From an uncultured Collinsella sp. (GTDB taxonomy: Bacteria; Actinomycetota; Coriobacteriia; Coriobacteriales; Coriobacteriaceae), in NCBI GenBank assembly GCA_902492855.1, contig CABUMU010000041.1:1-16163 (forward strand): a stretch of DNA of 16,163 nucleotides, written 5' to 3'. Below, piece after piece: positions 6,471-13,176 of the stretch (position 1 is its first letter; each line of letters starts with the position of its first letter). A model generated the notes under the pieces. The model was not told where the DNA came from and did not search any database. It saw only the letters and a program-made list of their open reading frames with translations. Both the position numbers and the translations under genes were made by a program.

Positions 6471-9400
6471 ATGCCCACCACCTCAACCGACCCGCGCGCC
6501 GCTGCTGCCGCGCTGCTGGTGCCCGGTACCACCTGCCACGGTTTTGCCGTCGAGCGTTGCGAGACCGTGCCCGAGCTCGACTCGGACGCCTACGTGCTGC
6601 GCCACACTACCTCGGGCGCTCGCCTGCTGTACCTGGCGTGCGACGACGAAAACAAGGCCTTTGCCATTGGCTTTAAGACGCCGCCGGCCGATTCCACCGG
6701 CGTGTTCCATATTCTTGAGCACTCGGTGCTATGCGGATCGGCCAAGTTCCCCGTCAAGGAGCCGTTTGTCGACCTGATCAAGAGCTCCATGCAGACGTTC
6801 CTCAACGCCATGACCTACCCCGACAAGACCATCTACCCCGTTGCCACCACCAACGAGCAGGATCTGTACAACCTGATGGACGTGTACCTGGACGCGGTGT
6901 TCAACCCGGCCATCTATACCAAGCCCACCATTTTTGAGCAGGAGGGCTGGCACTACGAGCTGGCCCTGCCGGAGGGCGCCGAGAGCGAGGGCAGCTCCGA
7001 GAGCCTGCGCGAGGGCACGCTGCGCTATAACGGCGTGGTGTTCAACGAGATGAAGGGCGCGCTGTCCGATCCCATGAGCGTGCTGGATGACGCCGTCAAC
7101 GCCGCGCTCTATCCCGACACCGCCTATGCGCACGAGAGCGGTGGCGACCCGCGCGCGATTCCCGCGCTCACCTACGAGCAGTTCCTGGACACGCACGCGC
7201 GCCACTACAATCCTTCCAACTCCTACATCACGCTCTACGGCGACCTGGACGTGGACCGCGCCCTGGCCTTTTTGGACGAGCGCTATCTGTCGCAGCCGAG
7301 TGCCGCAAGTCGGCGCATGGACGCAGCCGTTGCCGCCGGCGAGGACCCGTCCACGCTGGCGCCCAATCCGCTGGATGCGCAGACGCCCGTGACCTGCGAG
7401 TATAAGCGTGTCGAGATGGCCACCACGCCCGAGAACGCCCTGGTGGGCCTGGGCCTGGTGTTGGGCAGCGCGCTCGACCGCAAGCGCACAATCGCGGCGG
7501 ACATCCTGTTCGAGGCACTGCTGGGCTCCAACGAGGCACCAGTTAAGAAGGCCATTCTGGCCGCCGGCCTGGGCGGCAACGTGGTGAGCTACACCGCGGC
7601 CGAGAGCCTGCAGCCCTACGAGCTCATCATGCTGCAGAACGCGCAGCCCGACGTGGCGCGCGAGCTGCGTCGCGTATTCCAGGACGCCTGCCGCGACCTG
7701 TGCGAGCACGGCGTTCCGCGCGAGCGCCTGGAAGCTATCATCAGCAGCAACGAATACGACCTGCGCCAGCGCGACTATGGCATCGCCGATGGCGTGGCCA
7801 TTGCGTGCGACGCGCTGAGCACTTGGCTCTACGATGACGACGCCGCGACGCTGGCGCTCAAGTACGGCCCGGTGTACGAGGAGCTGCGTGGCGAGCTGGA
7901 CGGCAGCTACTTTGAGGACCTTCTGCGCGAGCTCGTGCTCCAGAACGATCACATGGCGCTGGTCGAGTTGGTTCCGGTAGACGCTGCCGAGGGTGCGGAG
8001 AGCGCCGAAGCTGCCGAGCTGGCTACCAAGCGTGACGCCATGACCGATGCCGAGCTGGCGGACGTGGTCGAGCGCACGGGCGTACTGCGTGCCGCGCAGG
8101 AGGCCGAGGACACGCCCGAGGACAAGGCCACGCTGCCGCGCCTGCGTGTATCCGACATTGGCGATGCGCGCCCCGAGCCGCCGCTGGTCGTGGACACGAC
8201 TGCGCCCATCCCCTGCCTGCGCCACGGCATCCCCACCAACCGTCTTGCCTACGCCATGCAGTATTTCGACCTGAGCTGCGTCGCGTTTGAGGACCTGCCC
8301 TATGTGACGCTGCTCTGCCGCCTACTCAAGCAGCTGCCCACGCGCGAGCATTCGGCCGAGGAACTCGACAACCTGCTCGCCGGCAAGCTGGGCTTTTTGA
8401 GCTTTACGACCGAGGTCATGACGCAACCCGACGTGGACGGCGTGCGCCCCTACCTGCTGGTGAGCGCCGGCGCCCTGTCCGAGAAGATCAATGCGCTGGC
8501 GAGCCTGCCGCGCGAGGTGTGGTCGAGCACGCTTTTGCTCGATGCTGACGCCGACCGCGTTCGCGACGTGCTCACGCAGATTCGCATTGGGCTTGAGCAG
8601 GGATTTATCAACAACGGCCACTCGGCGGCGCTCGGTCGCGCGATGAGCTACAGCTCGCCTTCGGCCGTGGTTCGCGAGCAGCTTTCGGGCGTGGACTTCT
8701 ATCTGTTCCTGCGCGATCTGCTCGAGCACTTTGACGAGTGCTTTGACGGCCTGCGCGCTAAGCTTGCCGAGCTGGCAGGCCGCATCTTTGTGGCCGACGG
8801 CTGCCTGGCAAGCTTTACCGGCAGCGATGAGGACTTTAACGCATACTGGGCCGCCGCGGGCGACCTGGGACTGGGCGCTGGCGGCGGCGCCGATGCCGGC
8901 CGCAACGCGCTCGTGGTGCCGTCGCCGTGCGACCGCCACGAGGCCTTTGTCATCCCCAGCGACATCTGCTTTGCGGCAAGCGCGTGCGACCCGCGTCGCC
9001 TGGGCATCGACGTGACGGGCGCCTGGGCGGTTGCCGCCAACGCGCTCTCCTACGACTATCTGTGGAACGAGGTCCGCGTTAAGGGCGGTGCGTACGGCTG
9101 CGGATTCCGCGCGGCCGGCGAGCGTCAGGCGGCGTTCTACACCTACCGCGACCCGGCGGTCGATCCTTCGATTGAGCGCATGGAACGCGCGGGCGCATGG
9201 CTCGGCAGCTTTGAACCCGACGAGGCCGCCTTTGAGGGCTTTATCGTGAGCTGCGTGAGCGGCATGGATGCGCCGGTGAAGCCCTACGCGCTCACCAAGC
9301 GCCGCAACACGACCTACCTGGCCGGGCTCGATCCGCATGCACGTGAGGAGCGCCGCGCCCAGATGCTCGCCGCAACGCCCGGTGGGCTGCGCTCGCTCGG

Positions 9401-9509
9401 CACCGATGTGACGCGCATCGCAGCCGCGTCGCCCATCTGCGTCTTTGGCGGCCGAGACGTCATCGCCAAGAGCAACGCCGGCTTTAACGTCATCGACCTG
9501 ATGGGCTAA
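6471..9509 (+). CDS. M16C-family zinc metallopeptidase, PreP-like
   Basis: A 1012-residue protein from the ATG at 6471, which has AGGAG seven bases upstream. The frame is open further upstream to 6297, but that part has no ribosome site or homology. The inverted zinc motif HxxEH is present as His80-Ile-Leu-Glu83-His84 in GVFHILEHSVLCGS. The third ligand is probably Glu193 in GVVFNEMKGALSDP. The layout is that of presequence-protease/insulinase-type enzymes in one chain: two M16 halves, with the C-terminal half holding YLWNEVRVKGGAYGCGFRA, which carries the conserved Arg and Tyr that contact substrate peptide. No signal peptide is visible, so it should be a cytoplasmic peptidase degrading short unfolded peptides. 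A low-complexity acidic, Ala/Glu-rich linker around residues 503-560 joins the halves and makes the chain slightly longer than usual. It stands alone, divergent from the GntR gene, with its own terminator. Confidence 0.95.
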   Translation: MPTTSTDPRAAAAALLVPGTTCHGFAVERCETVPELDSDAYVLRHTTSGARLLYLACDDENKAFAIGFKTPPADSTGVFHILEHSVLCGSAKFPVKEPFVDLIKSSMQTFLNAMTYPDKTIYPVATTNEQDLYNLMDVYLDAVFNPAIYTKPTIFEQEGWHYELALPEGAESEGSSESLREGTLRYNGVVFNEMKGALSDPMSVLDDAVNAALYPDTAYAHESGGDPRAIPALTYEQFLDTHARHYNPSNSYITLYGDLDVDRALAFLDERYLSQPSAASRRMDAAVAAGEDPSTLAPNPLDAQTPVTCEYKRVEMATTPENALVGLGLVLGSALDRKRTIAADILFEALLGSNEAPVKKAILAAGLGGNVVSYTAAESLQPYELIMLQNAQPDVARELRRVFQDACRDLCEHGVPRERLEAIISSNEYDLRQRDYGIADGVAIACDALSTWLYDDDAATLALKYGPVYEELRGELDGSYFEDLLRELVLQNDHMALVELVPVDAAEGAESAEAAELATKRDAMTDAELADVVERTGVLRAAQEAEDTPEDKATLPRLRVSDIGDARPEPPLVVDTTAPIPCLRHGIPTNRLAYAMQYFDLSCVAFEDLPYVTLLCRLLKQLPTREHSAEELDNLLAGKLGFLSFTTEVMTQPDVDGVRPYLLVSAGALSEKINALASLPREVWSSTLLLDADADRVRDVLTQIRIGLEQGFINNGHSAALGRAMSYSSPSAVVREQLSGVDFYLFLRDLLEHFDECFDGLRAKLAELAGRIFVADGCLASFTGSDEDFNAYWAAAGDLGLGAGGGADAGRNALVVPSPCDRHEAFVIPSDICFAASACDPRRLGIDVTGAWAVAANALSYDYLWNEVRVKGGAYGCGFRAAGERQAAFYTYRDPAVDPSIERMERAGAWLGSFEPDEAAFEGFIVSCVSGMDAPVKPYALTKRRNTTYLAGLDPHAREERRAQMLAATPGGLRSLGTDVTRIAAASPICVFGGRDVIAKSNAGFNVIDLMG

Positions 9510-9514
9510 CGCAC

Positions 9515-9559
9515 AAAGGTAGATTTTTGGGACATGCCTAAAAATCTACCTTTTCTTTT
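9515..9559 (+). terminator. Intrinsic terminator of the M16 peptidase gene
   Basis: Perfect 14-base arms AAAGGTAGATTTTT (9515-9528) and AAAAATCTACCTTT (9540-9553) flank an 11-base loop, followed by TTTTCTTTT. It begins six bases past the stop. A degenerate relative of the loop and right arm occurs at 15621-15642. Confidence 0.85.
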
Positions 9560-9601
9560 CCGCCGCTTGGGCGGGGCAGCTCAGCCCGTCCCACCAGTTT
9601 T

Positions 9602-9658
9602 GTCTCGATCTGTAACATCTAGGCGGCAATATCGGCTCCAGATGTTACAGATCGAGAC
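9602..9658. repeat. Palindromic repeat, copy 1 (GTCTCGATCTGTAACA family)
   Basis: Left arm GTCTCGATCTGTAACATCT (9602-9620) and right arm AGATGTTACAGATCGAGAC (9640-9658) are perfect 19-base complements with a 19-base loop. A second copy follows 22 bases later. It lies in the gene-free stretch 9510-9817, which otherwise holds only terminators. Confidence 0.8.
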
Positions 9659-9679
9659 GTTTCCGAATGGCGCCGGCTC

Positions 9680-9742
9680 TTTGTCTCAATCTGTAACAGC
9701 TAGGCCCATTTTTGCCGAGTTACTGTTACAGATCGAGACAAA
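9680..9742. repeat. Palindromic repeat, copy 2 (GTCTCGATCTGTAACA family)
   Basis: Left arm TTTGTCTCAATCTGTAACAG (9680-9699) and right arm CTGTTACAGATCGAGACAAA (9723-9742) pair over 20 bases with one A/C mismatch and a 23-base loop. The outer arms match copy 1, while the loop and the innermost arm bases differ. Confidence 0.8.
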
Positions 9743-9769
9743 CCGCCGCAGACACCCGCCCTTCAGCAA

Positions 9770-9805
9770 AAACCACCCAAAGGTGTCTGTCCCTTTGGGT
9801 AGTTT
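9770..9805 (-). terminator. Hairpin terminator of the zinc-ribbon gene, member of the GACAG-loop repeat family
   Basis: Arms AAACCACCCAAAGG (9770-9783) and CCTTTGGGTAGTTT (9792-9805) pair with one mismatch around loop TGTCTGTC. On the minus strand a TTTTT run follows the stem, 13 bases past the stop of the gene at 9818, so it can act as a terminator. On the minus strand the loop reads GACAGACA, as in the related hairpins at 11553, 12291 and 12358. Confidence 0.65.
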
Positions 9806-9817
9806 GCGAGTCGGCTG

Positions 9818-11473
9818 TTACTTGATGAACGGGTTCAGCGTGGCTGCCATCGGATCGAGCTTGTACATCCTTGCAAAGCACTCGCGACCATAGTCGGAAT
9901 CGTTGCTCCAGCTACCCTGGTCGACGTCGTACTCTGCATCCAGACGAATCCACTCCTCCGGCTTGTTCTTCTCGTGCTTGTTGCAGAAGTAACGCTGGTA
10001 CTCGACCTCGTGCTCAAACTCAAACTCGGCATCCGAACCGCGGCCGGCATACTCGTCGACCGACGTCAGATTGCCGTGCTCGTCGTAATAAAACTCCGCA
10101 TAGCCGCCGCGCTCGGAATCGATTCTGTCGAGCTTTCCGTCGCTGTACGAATAATCCACCGCGGCATACGAGTTCAGCGAGCCGTAATCGTTGCCGTGCG
10201 AGTCGTATGCCACAGGTGAGATGCGCGAAATGTTGCCGTCCTTGTCATACTCGTAGCCCGCGGTGATCGTCCACATAGTTCCCACCGTGTCGCCCTGGCA
10301 GTCCAGCGTAAAGGACGTCACGCGATCCTTGTCGTATCCGTACGAATACACGACCGTCCAAGGATTGGCCGGGCTGGTATCGGTGTTGGTCACCATGTTG
10401 CCGTCCTGGTAGACATACGTGCTCGCGCTCTCGCCGTAACCCGCATGGGTCGTCTTGTTGATCAGGTTTCCGTCCGCGTCGTAGGTAAACGTCGTGTTGC
10501 TCGACGAATCGCTCACGTCGGCATCGCAGTCGATGCGCGTGACGTTACCGTCGGCGTCGTACGTAAACGTGTTGACGTTCACGTAACCGCCTGCCAGATC
10601 TTCCTCAATCTCCGAGATGCGATGCGACTCATCGTGCTCGACGCTGCAGCTTACACCGCCACCTTGCTTGACGGCAGACGTGAAGCCCGTGACGTAACCG
10701 TTCTCATCACGCTCGATCTCGTAGATATCGCCGTACTGGTCCGATTTATCGGTGCCTTCATAGGACACCGGCAGCCACAGCTCGTCGAGCTGCGTGTCCT
10801 TAATGCCGGCGATCTTCGTATCCTGCGGCAGGGCCAACGTGGCGAGCTTCTTTTTGCCCGAAAGATCGATGCTTTTGAGCTCCCCGGCATTTGAAAGGTC
10901 GAGCTTCTCGATGTTGTCGCAGCCGTCCAGGTTAACGATGGTGACGTTGCTCGCCGAGTTAAGCTCGACGGTCTTAAGGTCGCCGCAGCCCGAAAGGTCC
11001 AGGTTGACGAGTTTATCCCCACCGTATTCCACACTGGTAACGTTGGGGAACACCTTGCCCAGGCCCTGCGTCGACGTGACGCCGTCCAGCTCGACCGACG
11101 TCACCGCCTTGGCTTCGTCGCGTGAGATGCGGCCGTCACCGTTCGTGTCGTACTTGGTCGAGACAAGCGCACGCATGCCGCTGTCTGGGAAGGTTTTCTC
11201 GTCGATAGGCGTGGTCGCGATCTGCGTAAAGTAGAACAGCGCACCGCCGCCGGTGCCCGCCGCCACGGCAAGCACCGCGGCAAGGGCGATGAGGGGCTTC
11301 TTGGAACGCTTGCGCCGCACGGGCTGCTGCACGGGCGCGTATTGTTGAGGAGCGGGCGCGGCAGGCTGGGGTTGCTGCGTGGCCGCGACCTGGTCGGGTG
11401 CTACGGGCGCGCCGCAGACGGGACAAAAGAGGGCGTCGTCGACAAGCGGCGTGCCACACGAGCGACAAAACAT
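9818..11473 (-). CDS. Membrane-anchored zinc-ribbon protein with EF-hand, LRR-like and YD-like repeats
   Basis: A 551-residue protein from the ATG at 11473, which has AGGAG six bases upstream; the longer frame to 11545 lacks support. It opens with a zinc ribbon (Cys3, Cys6, Cys17, Cys20; MFCRSCGTPL...FCPVCGAP). A Pro/Gln/Ala-rich linker, a basic stretch (RRKRSKK) and one TM helix (about 61-83) follow. The outer part starts with an EF-hand/dockerin-like Ca loop, DTNGDGRISRDE (109-120). LRR-like units of the LDLSGCGDLK type run over about 125-215. Then come six or so YD-like units (FTYDADGNVTRI, FTYDADGNLINK, YEYDKDGNISRI, FYYDEHGNLTSV) over about 280-510. No export signal other than the TM helix is seen. 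The ribbon should be cytoplasmic and the repeats outside. Function is unknown; surface binding or envelope sensing is a guess. Confidence 0.85.
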   Translation of the reverse strand: MFCRSCGTPLVDDALFCPVCGAPVAPDQVAATQQPQPAAPAPQQYAPVQQPVRRKRSKKPLIALAAVLAVAAGTGGGALFYFTQIATTPIDEKTFPDSGMRALVSTKYDTNGDGRISRDEAKAVTSVELDGVTSTQGLGKVFPNVTSVEYGGDKLVNLDLSGCGDLKTVELNSASNVTIVNLDGCDNIEKLDLSNAGELKSIDLSGKKKLATLALPQDTKIAGIKDTQLDELWLPVSYEGTDKSDQYGDIYEIERDENGYVTGFTSAVKQGGGVSCSVEHDESHRISEIEEDLAGGYVNVNTFTYDADGNVTRIDCDADVSDSSSNTTFTYDADGNLINKTTHAGYGESASTYVYQDGNMVTNTDTSPANPWTVVYSYGYDKDRVTSFTLDCQGDTVGTMWTITAGYEYDKDGNISRISPVAYDSHGNDYGSLNSYAAVDYSYSDGKLDRIDSERGGYAEFYYDEHGNLTSVDEYAGRGSDAEFEFEHEVEYQRYFCNKHEKNKPEEWIRLDAEYDVDQGSWSNDSDYGRECFARMYKLDPMAATLNPFIK

Positions 11474-11552
11474 GGCGGGCTCCTTTCGGTTCATTCCTTC
11501 CACCATGAAGGTAAACCCAAAAATGCAGCCCTTGTTGCGCAACATTCAGCCC

Positions 11553-11590
11553 AAACCACCACAAAGGGGACAGGCACCTTTGTGGTGGTT
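11553..11590. repeat. GACAG-loop palindromic repeat, left bracket of hicAB
   Basis: AACCACCACAAAGG (11554-11567) and CCTTTGTGGTGGTT (11577-11590) are perfect arms around GGACAGGCA. The 38-base unit 11553-11590 is repeated without change at 12291-12328 in the same orientation, on the other side of hicAB. Confidence 0.85.
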
Positions 11591-11598
11591 CGAACACT

Positions 11599-11626
11599 TG
11601 TTCTATACGTACACATGTTCTATAGT
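11599..11626 (+). promoter_or_regulatory. Candidate hicAB promoter
   Basis: TTGTTC (11599-11604) and TATAGT (11621-11626) are 16 bases apart. The region is two near-identical 14-base direct repeats, ACACTTGTTCTATA (11594-11607) and ACACATGTTCTATA (11611-11624), set 17 bases apart. A second weak promoter pair (TTGCAT at 11635, TAGGAT at 11658) is possible. Confidence 0.5.
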
Positions 11627-11651
11627 AAGGGTGCTTGCATCGGACTTAAAT

Positions 11652-11672
11652 TGCAACTAGGATATAGTTGCA
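11652..11672. promoter_or_regulatory. Dyad upstream of hicA, probable HicB operator
   Basis: TGCAACTA (11652-11659) and TAGTTGCA (11665-11672) are perfect 8-base arms with a 5-base spacer, ending 14 bases before the hicA start. HicB antitoxins with ribbon-helix-helix domains usually bind a dyad at their own promoter. Confidence 0.6.
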
Positions 11673-11686
11673 GAATGTGAGGCGGG

Positions 11687-11950
11687 GTGACGCGGACCGA
11701 TAAACTCATCGCCCAACTACTTAGCTGCCCTTCGACGTATCGGTATACCGATTTTTTAAAAGTCATGGCTTCATATGGCTTTGAAATGGACAACAAAGGC
11801 AAGACACCCGGATCGCTCGTTCGCTTCTACAGGCCATCAGATGGCAGGATGTTCGTAATGCACGCGCCACATCCATCTGACGAATTGACAGCGGGGACCA
11901 TTCGAAACATCGTTCGATTTCTGCAAGATGTCGGAGGTAGTCATGAGTAA
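11687..11950 (+). CDS. hicA: HicA-family toxin (mRNA interferase-like)
   Basis: This small basic 87-residue protein precedes and overlaps an antitoxin gene by eight bases. HicA toxins have a double-stranded-RNA-binding-like fold and cut mRNA. The core YTDFLKVMASYGFEMDNKGKTPGSLVRFYRPSDG...FVMHAPHPSDELTAGTIRNIVRFLQDVG matches the HicA subgroup with a GSxVRF loop and an HxPHP segment. The usual GSHH histidine at the first site is Leu-Val here. The start is a GTG at 11687 with GAGG about seven bases upstream; no ATG gives a complete domain. Whether it is active without the GSHH histidine cannot be told from sequence. Confidence 0.85.
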   Translation: MTRTDKLIAQLLSCPSTYRYTDFLKVMASYGFEMDNKGKTPGSLVRFYRPSDGRMFVMHAPHPSDELTAGTIRNIVRFLQDVGGSHE

Positions 11951-12272
11951 CGTTTTGGCATACAAGGGTTATTTCGCCCCAGTCGAGTTCAATGCCGAGC
12001 AGCATGTGTTAACCGGAATGGTTGCCGGCATTAGGGACGCAATCGTATTTGAAGGCTCCACGGCTGAAGAAGTGGAGCAATGCTTCCACGACGCCGTCGA
12101 CGATTACATTGAGTTTTGCGCCGAGAAGGGCAAGGAACCCGAGCGGGCTTTTAAGGGCTCGTTCAACGTAAGAACGGGCTCTGAGCTCCACAAGCAAGCA
12201 GCGCTGGCAGCGGCAAAGAAGGGTGAGTCACTCAATAAGTTTGTGACTGAAGCAATCGCTGCGGCGTTATAG
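11943..12272 (+). CDS. hicB: HicB-family antitoxin
   Basis: A 109-residue partner of HicA. The N-terminal half (YKGYFAPVEFNAEQHVLTGMVAGIRDAIVFEGSTAEEVEQCFHDAVDDYIEFC) is the partly degraded RNase-H-like HicB fold. The C-terminal half (GSFNVRTGSELHKQAALAAAKKGESLNKFVTEAI) is a ribbon-helix-helix DNA-binding domain. The ATG at 11943 has GGAGG five bases upstream and lies inside the end of hicA (ATGAGTAA overlap), so the two are translationally coupled. It should bind HicA and repress its own promoter. Confidence 0.92.
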   Translation: MSNVLAYKGYFAPVEFNAEQHVLTGMVAGIRDAIVFEGSTAEEVEQCFHDAVDDYIEFCAEKGKEPERAFKGSFNVRTGSELHKQAALAAAKKGESLNKFVTEAIAAAL

Positions 12273-12290
12273 CATTAACGCATAGGCTCA

Positions 12291-12329
12291 AACCACCACA
12301 AAGGGGACAGGCACCTTTGTGGTGGTTTG
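12291..12329. repeat. GACAG-loop palindromic repeat, right bracket of hicAB
   Basis: Perfect 15-base arms (12291-12305 and 12315-12329) around GGACAGGCA. It is the same as 11553-11590 over 38 bases and has the same orientation. It begins 18 bases after the hicB stop and may also end the hicAB transcript, but only a short T-run (TTTG) follows. Confidence 0.85.
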
Positions 12330-12357
12330 GGGTGAATCCGTCACGTTTGCCCAGATA

Positions 12358-12396
12358 AAACCTGCCAAAATAAACCTGTCCCTTTTTGGTAGGTTT
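12358..12396. repeat. GACAG-loop palindromic repeat variant in the leader of the cyclo-ligase gene
   Basis: AAACCTGCCAAAA (12358-12370) and TTTTGGTAGGTTT (12384-12396) pair with one mismatch around a 13-base loop containing CCTGTCCC, the reverse complement of the GGGACAGG core of the copies at 11553 and 12291. It ends 16 bases before the start codon at 12413, so it may affect the leader of that mRNA. Confidence 0.7.
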
Positions 12397-12412
12397 GGGA
12401 GAGAAGGTTGAG

Positions 12413-13009
12413 ATGGACAAGGCTGAGATGCGGCGGGCGGTGATTGCTCGGCGCAATGCTCTTGATTTGGATGTTCGGGCGGCGAAGTCTGCTGTTGTAT
12501 GCGCGCGGCTTGTTGAGCTGATGAAGTCCAGCGGCACTGCGGGGCAACGCACCGTTGCCGTCTATGCCGCGATGGGTTCCGAGGTCGACCCAGCCGCGTT
12601 TGCCGCTGCGGCCGCCAAACGCGGCTGGCGCGTAGCCTATCCGTGCATGCTCTCGGCAACAGACGCCATGGCTTGTGGCCAGCGCATGTGCATGCGGGCA
12701 GTCTCTGCCGGCGATGCGTCCGAGGCCCCGTTTATCGCCCACCCTACGCGGGCCTTCGCAGCCACGGACGTCGACAGCGACCACTTCCCCATCGTGCCCG
12801 CCGCCGAGCTCGACATGGTTGTCGTGCCGCTCGTGGCTTTCGACCGCACCGGCGCGCGCCTGGGCTACGGCGGCGGCTGTTACGACCGCTACCTGCCCAC
12901 GCTTTCGGCAACATGCCAGGTCGTCGGCATCGCCTTTGACGAACAGCGCGTCGACCACGTTCCCACCGATGCGCACGACCTTCCGCTGTCCCACATCGTC
13001 AGCGCCTAG
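12413..13009 (+). CDS. 5-formyltetrahydrofolate cyclo-ligase (MTHF synthetase, YgfA/FthC-like)
   Basis: This 198-residue enzyme uses ATP to convert 5-formyltetrahydrofolate to 5,10-methenyltetrahydrofolate in one-carbon metabolism. The N-terminus MDKAEMRRAVIARRNAL carries the basic residues of the family. YAAMGSEVDP (51-60) and the signature LVAFDRTGARLGYGGGCYDRYL (about 140-161; GYGGGxYDR nucleotide/substrate loop) are clear. Length is typical. The start is the ATG at 12413, with GAAGG about six bases upstream; the frame extends to a TTG at 12386 that falls inside the repeat hairpin. It appears to be a single-gene unit. Confidence 0.93.
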   Translation: MDKAEMRRAVIARRNALDLDVRAAKSAVVCARLVELMKSSGTAGQRTVAVYAAMGSEVDPAAFAAAAAKRGWRVAYPCMLSATDAMACGQRMCMRAVSAGDASEAPFIAHPTRAFAATDVDSDHFPIVPAAELDMVVVPLVAFDRTGARLGYGGGCYDRYLPTLSATCQVVGIAFDEQRVDHVPTDAHDLPLSHIVSA

Positions 13010-13034
13010 CCGCCGCTGTATCGCACCCGCAAGA

Positions 13035-13151
13035 TGAGCGTGGAAAATCTCCCACTTTGAGCCCCCTTACGAGCTAAAAACGGGAGATTATCCACGCTCA
13101 TTCAACAAGCGTCCGAAAATCCACGCTCGTCCGTCCGATTTTCCACGCTTG
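13035..13151. repeat. Compound palindromic repeat, copy 1 (GAGCGTGGA family)
   Basis: Left arm TGAGCGTGGAAAATCTCCC (13035-13053) and right arm GGGAGATTATCCACGCTCA (13082-13100) pair with one mismatch, and weaker inner pairing (TTTGAGC against GCTAAAA) continues. A second unit follows to 13151 with two more TCCACGCT motifs and arms CAAGCGT and ACGCTTG. The same compound is found at 14436-14552 in the same orientation. It lies between the convergent ends of the cyclo-ligase and AbiEi-like genes. Confidence 0.85.
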
Positions 13152-13176
13152 TGCAGCCAAACGCTCTGCAACTGCC

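Noticed and set aside
6729..8225. 498-codon minus-strand open frame inside the M16 gene
   Set aside because: Shadow frame; the plus frame carries HxxEH and other M16 motifs over the whole stretch.
8322..9338. 338-codon minus-strand open frame inside the M16 gene
   Set aside because: Shadow frame with biased composition and no recognisable domain.
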